This document shows positions 45,291-53,796 of a stretch of 64,000 nucleotides of DNA, piece after piece. The notes under the pieces are model-generated. The model made no database searches and was not told the origin of the DNA. It saw only the letters and a program-made list of their open reading frames with translations. Source of the stretch: Bacteroides faecium. Its GTDB lineage: Bacteria; Bacteroidota; Bacteroidia; Bacteroidales; Bacteroidaceae. A program made the translations under genes and the position numbers. Where the stretch lies: assembly GCF_012113595.1 (NCBI RefSeq), contig NZ_CP050831.1, positions 434,001 to 498,000 of the forward strand, in the 5' to 3' direction. Positions within the stretch are counted from its first letter, which is position 1. Every line of letters begins with the position of its first letter.

Positions 45291-47435
45291 TTACCGGGTA
45301 ATCTTATTTACAATTTCCGTCAAAGACATACGTGGCGCATCGTCTGCCATATGCAGGTTCTTTTCCACCCATTCGCGCTCCCAATGGAAATAATCGGGCG
45401 CTTGCGCTGTCTCTCCGCGAAGCAATGCGCGCTGATAGTCAAAGTAAACCATCCAACGGTCTTTGTAGTAGGTGTTCATCATGCCTGCCCATTCTTTATA
45501 GGCATAATCATGCAGATTGTCTTCCGCCGGTATGTGCTCGCCCCAATAAGTGACAAGCATCATCAGATTGTGGAAATTGTTCTTTTTCTCTACGGCGGTA
45601 TTGCCTGCATCTTTCGCTTGCTGCTGCCATGTGCTCAGGCGGAAGAACGGGTCTTGTGCCAGCAGTTCATTTTCGGTATCTATCATTTCGAGGAACCGGG
45701 ATACTTGCTTTTCAAACTTTTCAGTATCTTTTTCTTGGTAAGCAGTCATTATTGCATTGAATACCGAATCGGCATCATTCGCTATCACTTGCCGCAGGAA
45801 GTGTATCAAGTCGATGCGATAGGTACGGACGTCACTGAATTGGGGCATTGCCTTGGCAAACAGGAGCGCTGCTTTTCGATAAAGTTCCGTGTCGTATTTC
45901 TTAGCCAGTCTTCCCCAGGAAGAAACAGATTTGAGTTCCAACGCCGGACGCGCACATAAGATGTTTTCGGGCGGGCCTTCCTGATAACCGATTTCACTGC
46001 TATAAATGGATTTCAACATCATTTTCCAGGCAGTCCGTATATCATCGGTGATGCGTCCATAGCGGGCTGTAATATAGGATTCCACCCATTGGTCTACATC
46101 TACGCGGTCTTTGTGCCACACTAATTCAAGCAACAGTTCATAGGTAATCGGGTTATTATTAATGCCTTCGGGCAAAATGCCTACTCCCTTCATATACGAT
46201 GCGTATTCTCCATTCGAGGCACGGTGAACCTCATCGGCAAAACGTTGCAACTTTCCGTTGATGCCCGGCCTTTCGCCAAAGTTAGTGACGGTAGCCCAGA
46301 TGAAAGGAGTTCCCTCGTAGCCTTTGCGAGTCTCCCAGTTGTTGGTGTTTTCACCGAATAATTCCTGCACCAGTACGTAGCGTTTATCCAGTTTTTCAAG
46401 CAGCCCCGGCTTCGGGTTGTCCTGCCAGCCTTGCAACACCCAGATAGATTCCGGGAAGTATTTCTGCATTGTTTTCTGTATAGCCCGGCCTGCGTCTCCC
46501 AACGCTACACCGTCCGTTGCTCCGCCTTCGTGAAAAGGGTCGCCGGAGAAGAAACGGATATCCGAACCATACAAACGACGGGTTTCTTCATAAAATATTC
46601 CGGCTATACGGTCGAATTCAGGATCCATCGGGTCGAGAATATCCGGCCTTGTGAAAGCTCCCCAAGTACCTTGGGGAATGATATGTGCCTTACTTTTGTT
46701 TTTCAGATTGCTCGGCACCATTCCGTAGAATCCGGGCATCAACGGTTCGATGCCCAGTGACTTCATGCGTTTCAGCATTTTCTGTACGAGTTTCTTCCGG
46801 CTGTCTATCTGCGACTGGGGCATAGGTCCGCCCCATCCTTCAATATTTCCCATCAGCCACCAGGCATTATAGGCAGGTCCGGTGATAAAGTCGGCAATCT
46901 CCTTTTCAGAGTAGTTCATCCGACGGAGCGTGTTCTGCCAGACAGCTTCCGAACCGTTGGCTACAAGCATCAGGTTAACGCCGTTGAGCGCCATCCAGTC
47001 AAGCTCCCACTGCCAGTCATCCCAGTCGTAGAAACTCATGGTATAATTAAAGGTACAGTAATTCAGCGCATAGCGATATATAGATGAGGTTTTGACTGTT
47101 ACGGGTTGGTCAATGACCGGAAGCTCTGTTACGGGGGCGAGCTGGTCACCAAGATGCGACATACTGCGATGGCAGTAATACTTCAAGTACCAGTTGACAC
47201 CGACTGCCGCCGCATTTGCGTCGGTAGCCTGAACCAGTAGTTTCTTATTAACTGTCTGCAATGTGAAGCAACCGCCGTCCGAAGAAGGCATTGCCTTGAA
47301 CTGAATATGTTTGCCCAGCCACGGAGCACGACGGGATACGAGCTCCCGTACGCCGTCGAACGGAGCGGCACAGGTATGGGCTGCCGTACACAGCAACACA
47401 AAAAGAATAACCAGAGAGTGTTTCAGTATTTTCAT
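45291..47435 (-). CDS. GH89 alpha-N-acetylglucosaminidase
   Basis: 714 residues. Signal peptide ending near AHTCAAPF. Domain order of GH89 (NAGLU-like): small N-terminal domain (about 25-120), barrel (about 125-450, with GPAYNAWWLMGNIEGWGGPMP and YVLVQELFGENTNNWETRKGYEGTPFIWATVTNFGER) and the helical C-terminal domain (about 455-714). It cleaves terminal alpha-GlcNAc; in gut bacteria known targets are alpha1,4-linked GlcNAc of mucin and heparan-type ends. No sulfatase or lyase is in the cluster, so a mucin-type substrate is more probable. 36 bp after the second beta-helix gene. Confidence 0.95.
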   Translation of the reverse strand: MKILKHSLVILFVLLCTAAHTCAAPFDGVRELVSRRAPWLGKHIQFKAMPSSDGGCFTLQTVNKKLLVQATDANAAAVGVNWYLKYYCHRSMSHLGDQLAPVTELPVIDQPVTVKTSSIYRYALNYCTFNYTMSFYDWDDWQWELDWMALNGVNLMLVANGSEAVWQNTLRRMNYSEKEIADFITGPAYNAWWLMGNIEGWGGPMPQSQIDSRKKLVQKMLKRMKSLGIEPLMPGFYGMVPSNLKNKSKAHIIPQGTWGAFTRPDILDPMDPEFDRIAGIFYEETRRLYGSDIRFFSGDPFHEGGATDGVALGDAGRAIQKTMQKYFPESIWVLQGWQDNPKPGLLEKLDKRYVLVQELFGENTNNWETRKGYEGTPFIWATVTNFGERPGINGKLQRFADEVHRASNGEYASYMKGVGILPEGINNNPITYELLLELVWHKDRVDVDQWVESYITARYGRITDDIRTAWKMMLKSIYSSEIGYQEGPPENILCARPALELKSVSSWGRLAKKYDTELYRKAALLFAKAMPQFSDVRTYRIDLIHFLRQVIANDADSVFNAIMTAYQEKDTEKFEKQVSRFLEMIDTENELLAQDPFFRLSTWQQQAKDAGNTAVEKKNNFHNLMMLVTYWGEHIPAEDNLHDYAYKEWAGMMNTYYKDRWMVYFDYQRALLRGETAQAPDYFHWEREWVEKNLHMADDAPRMSLTEIVNKITR

Positions 47436-47471
47436 GGTTTGTATATTTGAACGGGTGAAAGGGCGGATACT

Positions 47472-49052
47472 TTATTGATCGGCACCTATATTAATATGAT
47501 GAATCTCGCAACGCTTGTCACCGTCGATGTCGAACATCCCATTGACATACCCCTGATATACAAGGCCTGTGCCGATGGCCGGCGAAGCGGATTTCAAGTG
47601 TAAGTCCGGTTGTTGCGTACGGGTGCTTTTCAGCAGCGGGTCTACATTGAATACCGATGTCCGGTCGCCGCAGGCGGCTTGCCAGGCGGAAAAGTCGGTG
47701 TATTCTTTGCCGTCCCACATCCATTTATGGTTCTTCTTGTTCGGTGAGAAATAGATATTGCCGCCGATAAAATTATTCTTTCCCGAGGTGGTGTATTTGC
47801 GGATAAAGATGTCCCTGTCTGACAGGGCATAAATGATATTGTTGGCTATTACATTCTCTTCGCACAACTCGGACAGGCGAATTTCGCCTTCACTGCTGTT
47901 GTCGCGGTCGTTTACCTTCAGGTAGTTGTTCGTGCCGTCCAGTTGTCCGCCTTTCAGGTTGTTGTTGAACAGGGTGTTGTTCACCACATAGCAACTTTTG
48001 GTGCTTAGGCCGTCGAAACCGAGATAGGCTCCCATATAGATGCCGGTGCGGAAGTTGTTGTACACGAAATTGTTGCGTACGATGCAGTCCTTGGTTTGCA
48101 GTTTATAGCTTTCGCTGCACAGCCCGATTCCCCGGTCACATTCAAAGACTTCATTCTGTTCTACAATCGTATTTCCGTTGCCACACAGGTAGATACCAAT
48201 CGCTCCGCCATTGGATACGGACTGGCTCCAATAGTCCTGTGACTTTTCGTGTGTACAGCGATATACTTTATTACGGCGCACTATTCCGTTACGCGCATAG
48301 TTGACCGAAATATCGCCATGAGGGTTCAGATTATCTCCGCCCGCGATAATGATACCGATGTTTTCCACATCATGCACTTCATTATCCTGAATCGTGAAAT
48401 CGACTACGTTGCCTGCCAGTGTAAAGGCTTCGCTTGTGCCGCTATGAATCTCGAATATCTCGCATTTTTCTATCAGCAGATTACGAATCGGGGTGTTGTC
48501 GTTATTGCCTAACACCAGGATGGCATGCGCGCTGCGCCAGTCACCTTTGGCATCGACCAGCGGGCAATCATTCTTTATGTCGTACACTTTGCATCCCCTG
48601 AAAGTGATATTGCCGGAAGTGCCGCTTATATAGATACCTTCCGGGTCGGTGTTGTTCTCCGAATCATGGGCATGGCAGATATGCAGGTTTTCGAATTGCA
48701 TATAGTCGATGTTGTTTATCTGTACCAGAGCATTCCCCCACCCTTTGATATACAGGTCGGAGCCGTCTATCCTGGCTGTCTCGCCGGGATAACTTTTCAA
48801 TGTTATCATCTTGCCGGGCTTTCCCGAACGTGTGGGGACGACAAATTCGCCGTATGAGCCTTCACGCAGGAAAACGGTATCGCCGGGGTTGACACGTTGC
48901 AGTGCATTGGCTATCGTCTTGAGTGGTTTTCTTTTACTTCCATTATTCGCGTCGTTACCGGTCGGGGCTACATACCAATGGGCAGGGGTAGCTCCGCACG
49001 CCAACAAGCTAAATAGAAGAAAGCTGATGAGCGAGCAAAAACTTTTTCTCAT
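47472..49052 (-). CDS. secreted right-handed beta-helix protein (second copy)
   Basis: 526 residues. Signal peptide with LLFSLLACG (possible lipoprotein Cys). N-terminal HWYVAPTGNDANNGSKRKPL and LKTIANALQRVNPGDTVFLREGSYGEF are the DUF1565-like beginning found in many parallel beta-helix enzymes; then repeated coils of the PbH1 type (NITFRGCKVYDIKND, DFTIQDNEVHDVENIGIIIAGG, NTIVEQNEVFECDRGIGL). Substrate and catalytic residues are not recognised; it may be a lyase, a hydrolase of an undescribed family or a binding protein. It resembles the product of the gene directly upstream over its whole length and so stems from a tandem duplication. Confidence 0.85.
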   Translation of the reverse strand: MRKSFCSLISFLLFSLLACGATPAHWYVAPTGNDANNGSKRKPLKTIANALQRVNPGDTVFLREGSYGEFVVPTRSGKPGKMITLKSYPGETARIDGSDLYIKGWGNALVQINNIDYMQFENLHICHAHDSENNTDPEGIYISGTSGNITFRGCKVYDIKNDCPLVDAKGDWRSAHAILVLGNNDNTPIRNLLIEKCEIFEIHSGTSEAFTLAGNVVDFTIQDNEVHDVENIGIIIAGGDNLNPHGDISVNYARNGIVRRNKVYRCTHEKSQDYWSQSVSNGGAIGIYLCGNGNTIVEQNEVFECDRGIGLCSESYKLQTKDCIVRNNFVYNNFRTGIYMGAYLGFDGLSTKSCYVVNNTLFNNNLKGGQLDGTNNYLKVNDRDNSSEGEIRLSELCEENVIANNIIYALSDRDIFIRKYTTSGKNNFIGGNIYFSPNKKNHKWMWDGKEYTDFSAWQAACGDRTSVFNVDPLLKSTRTQQPDLHLKSASPAIGTGLVYQGYVNGMFDIDGDKRCEIHHINIGADQ

Positions 49053-49105
49053 TTCTATTTTGCTTTTAATTGAAAATCATTGAGTTTATCTATTTCATTG
49101 TGTTA

Positions 49106-50782
49106 TTACTGATCGGCACCTATGCTGATCGTCGTTCCGCTAAAACGTACGTCACCGTCAATATCATAGTTGCCAACAAAATAGGCAGCTATAAAATGGC
49201 CTTTTCCCTTTGCGGGCGAACCCGGCTGCAAGTGCAGGTTCGGATTGGGCAGACTGGGGCTCTGCAACAAAGGATCGGCATTATAGACTGAGTTTTCATC
49301 ACCGCTGGCTTTCTGCCATGCTGTGAAACTCGTGTATTCGACGCCGTCCCAAAACCATTTGTGATTGGCGGTAGTCGGAGAATAATAGAGGTTGTATCCT
49401 ATTTTATTCTTGCTGCCGGACTTGGTGTACTTACGGACGAAAATATCCCTGTCGGTCACTGTGTAAATGAGGTTGTTCATAATTGTATTGTTGGTACAAT
49501 TCTCCGCCAGGCGGATTTCACCTTCACTGTCCTTTTCGTCATTGATGTTCGCTGAATTATTGCTTCCGTTCAGTGCGCCGCCAACCAGGTTATTGTGGTA
49601 GAGGGTGTTGTTTACTACATAGCATCCGGACGTACCACCTATGGTATAGCCGATATAATCACCCAGATAAATGCCTGTACGATAGTTGTTGTAAACAAAG
49701 TTATTACGCACGATACAGTCTTTGGTTGCCAGTACATCGCTCTCGCTTATCAGGCCGATGGCACGGTCGCACTCCCATACGATATTCTGCTCGATGACGG
49801 TGCTTGCACCTCCGCAGACATATATTCCGATGGCTCCATAGGCAGCGGGATTATTATAAACACCTTCCCAAAAATCCTTTGAAACCTGGTGGGAACATCT
49901 ATACACCTTGTTGCGTCTCACTACTCCGTTACGTGCATAATTCACGGATATATCGCCGCCCGCGTTCAGGTTATCCCCACCCGCCACGATGATTCCGATA
50001 TTTTCCACATCATGCACTTCACAATCCTGTATGGTGAAACCATCCACATTTCCGGCGATAGTCAGCGTCTCACTGGTTCCGGTGTGTATATCGTAGATTT
50101 CACATTTTTCGATGGTCAGGTTACGTATCGGGGTTCCGTTATCGTCGCCTATCACCAGGAATGCATGCGCGCTACGCCAGTCACCGTTGTTGTGTCCTGC
50201 AAGACAGGTGTTTTTTATGTTATAGATTTTGCAGTTACGGAAAGTGATGTCTCTTGACACTCCGTTGATATATACTCCTTCGGGGTCGGTATTGACATCC
50301 GAATTCGTAGCGTCGCAGATATGCAGGTTTTCAAAGGTCATGTATTGGACGCTTTTCAGTTGCACCAAGGCGCTGAACCATCCTTTGATAGTCAGTCCGG
50401 TTCCGTCAATCTTTGCCATTTCGCCCGGATAGCTTTTTACTGTTACCAGTTTGCCTTTTTTCCCCGAACGTGTAGGAGTGACAAACTCGTGGTACGCGCC
50501 TTCCCGAAGGAAAATCGTATCGCCGGGATTGACACGCAGCAATGCTTTTGAGATACTTTTCAGAGGACTTTCAACAGTACCGCTGTTTGCGTCATTGCCT
50601 GTGGTAGCCACATACCAACTTACCGGTTCACTGCCGGAAGGATCACCGGGATTATTCGGGTCGTCCCCGCCATTGCTCCCTTGTTCGTTTCCCGGTTCGC
50701 CCGTAAGCTCTTTGTCGTCATTACCACATGCACTAAGACCTATGAACAAGGCAAAAGCCATTAGAATCATTTTCTTTCTCAT
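49106..50782 (-). CDS. beta-helix lipoprotein (first copy)
   Basis: 558 residues. Lipoprotein signal ending in IGLSAC, then an acidic Gly/Asn/Pro-rich linker (about 22-52, DDPNNPGDPSG) that can hold the domain away from the membrane. After SWYVATTGNDANSGTVESPL the same DUF1565-type beta-helix as in the next gene follows with matching coils (ITFRNCKIYNIKNTC, GFTIQDCEVHDVENIGIIVAGG). Likely on the cell surface, the next gene's product being in the periplasm or secreted. 29 bp after the TIG/NHL gene. Enzymatic nature unknown. Confidence 0.87.
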   Translation of the reverse strand: MRKKMILMAFALFIGLSACGNDDKELTGEPGNEQGSNGGDDPNNPGDPSGSEPVSWYVATTGNDANSGTVESPLKSISKALLRVNPGDTIFLREGAYHEFVTPTRSGKKGKLVTVKSYPGEMAKIDGTGLTIKGWFSALVQLKSVQYMTFENLHICDATNSDVNTDPEGVYINGVSRDITFRNCKIYNIKNTCLAGHNNGDWRSAHAFLVIGDDNGTPIRNLTIEKCEIYDIHTGTSETLTIAGNVDGFTIQDCEVHDVENIGIIVAGGDNLNAGGDISVNYARNGVVRRNKVYRCSHQVSKDFWEGVYNNPAAYGAIGIYVCGGASTVIEQNIVWECDRAIGLISESDVLATKDCIVRNNFVYNNYRTGIYLGDYIGYTIGGTSGCYVVNNTLYHNNLVGGALNGSNNSANINDEKDSEGEIRLAENCTNNTIMNNLIYTVTDRDIFVRKYTKSGSKNKIGYNLYYSPTTANHKWFWDGVEYTSFTAWQKASGDENSVYNADPLLQSPSLPNPNLHLQPGSPAKGKGHFIAAYFVGNYDIDGDVRFSGTTISIGADQ

Positions 50783-50811
50783 CTGTATTTCTTTTTAAAT
50801 ACCCCCCTTAA

Positions 50812-52122
50812 TTACTCGTAAACAATTTTTCTTATTACATTATTTTTCTTGTCATAGACATAAATCACGCCATTCTTGTCGACAGCCAGATCTTGCGGGC
50901 CTGCGAAAACGGCTGACGAGCCATTCGCATCTACATATCCTTCCTGAGTACCTCCTGCAACTAAGCGTACGGTCCTGTTTGTCATATCGAGCAAACGGAT
51001 ACTTTGGTCGAGATTCTCGCCGCCATTCCATGAACCATTACCGGCCACGTAAATATCTCCATTCGAATCAATGGCCAAATCGCACGGAAATGTAAAGAGA
51101 GCGTCTTCAAAGGCTCCGTTCAAATATCCTGCCGTACCCTTACCTGTCAGATTCTCTGCTTCCCAAGTACCGGCCTTGAATTTGACTATGCCATTCAATA
51201 TCTGATCGGCTCCGTACAAATTGCCTTCTTTGTCCAAAGCAAGTCCTCTGAAATTACCGGTAGAAATCTGGGTAGAACCGTCTTTTGTCCATTTATATAT
51301 ACCGCTATTGGATGAGACAAAAATATCTCCGTTGCCCTTATCCACAGTCAGCATCCAAGGTTCAAAGCTAGTCTCCCCAAGTGTGGTCACCACGCCATCA
51401 GGAGTTATTTTCCTGATTTTCCATCCGAACACATCGGTCATGATGATATTGCCTTCCGCATCACAATCCATACCATAGAGTCCATTGAAGCGGGCTTGTG
51501 CTCCTGTTCCGTCTATGTCACCGCTGTTTCCGGCGAGTCCGGCCAAAGTGGTAACTGTTCCGTCGGGAGTAATCTTGCGGACACAATAGTTGACACAGTC
51601 GCCTACGTACACGTTTCCAGCGTCATCGACGCAAATGGAGCCTTTCCGCCAGTCTTCGGCAGGATCTCCCTTGGCACCGTCAAAGAAGAACAATGCTTCG
51701 CTTCCATTGCCATCCTGGTATCCCGGTTCGCCATTGCTGCTACCGGCAAAAGTGGTAACTACCGCTGAGAACGAATAGGTGAATGCTTCAATGGTGCGGA
51801 CAGGCTCCCGGTTGGCGACAGTAACTGTCAACACACCGTCACCTAACTTGGGCGGAACAATAGCCATGATATTGTTCATGTTGCAGCTCAGCACTTTTAA
51901 GGGAATGTTTCCTAAAGTCACCGAAATATCTTCCGGATTCTCCGAAAAGTTCTTTCCGGTAATAAGGATTTCCGTTCCGGCGCTACCGCTGGTCGGATAG
52001 AAACGGTTCACTACCACCGGACTGCCGGCATCGTGCCCGTCGTCGTCCTTACAACTGCTAAGCAGACTTGTACTGCATACCAGCAAAGCCAAAGTAATAT
52101 ATTGAATAATGTTCAGTTTCAT
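50812..52122 (-). CDS. TIG/IPT and NHL-repeat lipoprotein (second copy)
   Basis: 436 residues from the ATG at 52120-52122; starts further upstream overlap the previous gene. Lipoprotein signal ending in STSLLSSC, a short acidic stretch, an IPT/TIG immunoglobulin-like domain (about 30-115, with VNRFYPTSGSAGTEILITGKNFS), and a six-bladed NHL-type propeller (about 120-436, with repeats such as GNVYVGDCVNYCVRKITPDGTVTTLAG). In other PULs genes in this place after susD encode surface glycan-binding proteins (SusE/F position); the TIG-NHL architecture is likewise found there. Ligand not known. Confidence 0.9.
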   Translation of the reverse strand: MKLNIIQYITLALLVCSTSLLSSCKDDDGHDAGSPVVVNRFYPTSGSAGTEILITGKNFSENPEDISVTLGNIPLKVLSCNMNNIMAIVPPKLGDGVLTVTVANREPVRTIEAFTYSFSAVVTTFAGSSNGEPGYQDGNGSEALFFFDGAKGDPAEDWRKGSICVDDAGNVYVGDCVNYCVRKITPDGTVTTLAGLAGNSGDIDGTGAQARFNGLYGMDCDAEGNIIMTDVFGWKIRKITPDGVVTTLGETSFEPWMLTVDKGNGDIFVSSNSGIYKWTKDGSTQISTGNFRGLALDKEGNLYGADQILNGIVKFKAGTWEAENLTGKGTAGYLNGAFEDALFTFPCDLAIDSNGDIYVAGNGSWNGGENLDQSIRLLDMTNRTVRLVAGGTQEGYVDANGSSAVFAGPQDLAVDKNGVIYVYDKKNNVIRKIVYE

Positions 52123-52130
52123 AAGACTTA

Positions 52131-53759
52131 TCATTTTTCTACGGTTGTTATTTTCTTTACACAATTATTCCGGCGGTCTAATACATACACCGTACCGTCC
52201 TTGCCGACGCATACAGAAGAAGGAGCGCCAAAGGCAGCAGGCAGGCTTTCGATAGTGGAATTGATTCCAGCATAAGAGAGTACTTCGAAGCTGCTGTCCG
52301 TATTGCCGGATGTTCCCGAACCAGCGAAGGTGGAAACCATTCCCGTCTTCTGGTCTATGTAACGAATACTCTGGTCGGCACTGACTGTCGAAGCATCTGA
52401 CGTACCATTGCCTGCCACCAGAATGTTTCCGTCCGGCGTAACAGCTATTCCCCACGGGCTGGTAAATGTAGCTTCGTTGTACGCACCGTCGGAGTATCCG
52501 CTCCGTCCGCTGCCGGCTATCACAATCGGTGTACCCCAACTGTCTTTTGCATATTTGATGATTTGGTGAGTTCCGATATTGGTAGTATAAAGATCTCCCG
52601 TAGTCTTATCTACGTCCATTCCGCCGCAACTTCCATTGCCGGTAATAATCAAAGTACCTGCGCTTGCCGGGTCACCGCCATAATCATTCAAGTCCTTGAG
52701 AAGAATATCTCCGTTTGACTTCATGCTGTAAAGCCGGTTGTTCGCCTCATCAACAGCCAGACTAATGGCTGCCTGCCAACCCAAATAAAGAGCTTTGCCA
52801 TCGGGTTCGAAACATACGGTTGCACCTGTCCAGTCGTCACAGATATACATATTTCCCTTGCTATCCACCTTTAAGTCAGTAGGACGTACCACTGCGTTGT
52901 AGGAACCTGTGCCACCATTTTCATATCGCCAGTTTAGTCCCCAGTCAACCGTACTTTCCGTTCCTGCGCCGGCCGCTTCGCTGACGGTTCCGTCGGGCGT
53001 GATTTTACGAACACGCAAATTGCCTATATCCGTCAGATATACGTTGCCGTCGTTATCTACCGCGATTCCGCCCCGGCGGTATTCCCAATCCGCACACATT
53101 ATATTAAATTCGGAACTTCCCGGCAGCGTGGTAATCGTACGCTCGAACAAGAGGTCTTTATATTCAAATTCACCGGTAGAAAGCGTTCTTCCGTTGAAGC
53201 TGATGATAATAGGATAAGAACCGAAATCCGCTTCGGGAATAGTCACCTGGAAATAACCTTCTTCTGCCGTACATTCTGCCGTTATGCCATTATAAGTTGC
53301 AGTCGGATTCTTGATTTCTGCCGGCAGGTTCTCCACATAGATGCGTACCTTCGTCCCTACTTTTCCGTAAGCAGGAGAAAAGCCTGTGATGGCTGTTTTC
53401 CGGAAAGTAAAGTTTACTTCCGATTGGGTGGTCTTTCCTTTTGTATTGATGACAATAGGAGCTGTCCCTATCGCTTCATTATCAGGAACTTCGACCAATA
53501 ATTGTTCTTCATTGGAACGCAGAATGGAGAGTTCCACTTCATTGATGGTCACACTGATAGAAGCCGCATCCAGGGGAAACTGCTCTCCGTTTATCAGTAA
53601 TTGCGTGCCGCCTTTTCCTGTATTCGGAGCAAAATCATAGATAGAAAGCTCTCCGGAACGGAGCGACAGCGACTTTTCATCATCGTCCGTACAACCTCCG
53701 GTGATAATGGCTGCTGTCAGGATAACAGCCATAGATATATAGTATGAAATTGTTTTCAT
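52131..53759 (-). CDS. TIG/IPT and NHL-repeat lipoprotein (first copy)
   Basis: 542 residues. Lipoprotein signal ending in AAIITGGC followed by TDDDEKS. Two TIG/IPT domains (about 40-120, YDFAPNTGKGGTQLLINGEQF; about 120-205, ITGFSPAYGKVGTKVRIYVENL) and an NHL propeller (about 215-540, with GNVYLTDIGNLRVRKITPDGTVSEAAG and GTVYVLDRRNNCVKKI). It differs from the next gene by having one more TIG domain. It follows susD by 37 bp and is a probable surface glycan-binding protein of the PUL. Confidence 0.9.
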   Translation of the reverse strand: MKTISYYISMAVILTAAIITGGCTDDDEKSLSLRSGELSIYDFAPNTGKGGTQLLINGEQFPLDAASISVTINEVELSILRSNEEQLLVEVPDNEAIGTAPIVINTKGKTTQSEVNFTFRKTAITGFSPAYGKVGTKVRIYVENLPAEIKNPTATYNGITAECTAEEGYFQVTIPEADFGSYPIIISFNGRTLSTGEFEYKDLLFERTITTLPGSSEFNIMCADWEYRRGGIAVDNDGNVYLTDIGNLRVRKITPDGTVSEAAGAGTESTVDWGLNWRYENGGTGSYNAVVRPTDLKVDSKGNMYICDDWTGATVCFEPDGKALYLGWQAAISLAVDEANNRLYSMKSNGDILLKDLNDYGGDPASAGTLIITGNGSCGGMDVDKTTGDLYTTNIGTHQIIKYAKDSWGTPIVIAGSGRSGYSDGAYNEATFTSPWGIAVTPDGNILVAGNGTSDASTVSADQSIRYIDQKTGMVSTFAGSGTSGNTDSSFEVLSYAGINSTIESLPAAFGAPSSVCVGKDGTVYVLDRRNNCVKKITTVEK

Positions 53760-53796
53760 TTTGCTATCTTATTAGTTTTATATTATCGGGGAAAAT

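Noticed and set aside
49070..50798. Long plus-strand frames opposite the beta-helix genes
   Set aside because: They are shadows of the minus-strand genes, which have signal peptides, domain matches and operon spacing.
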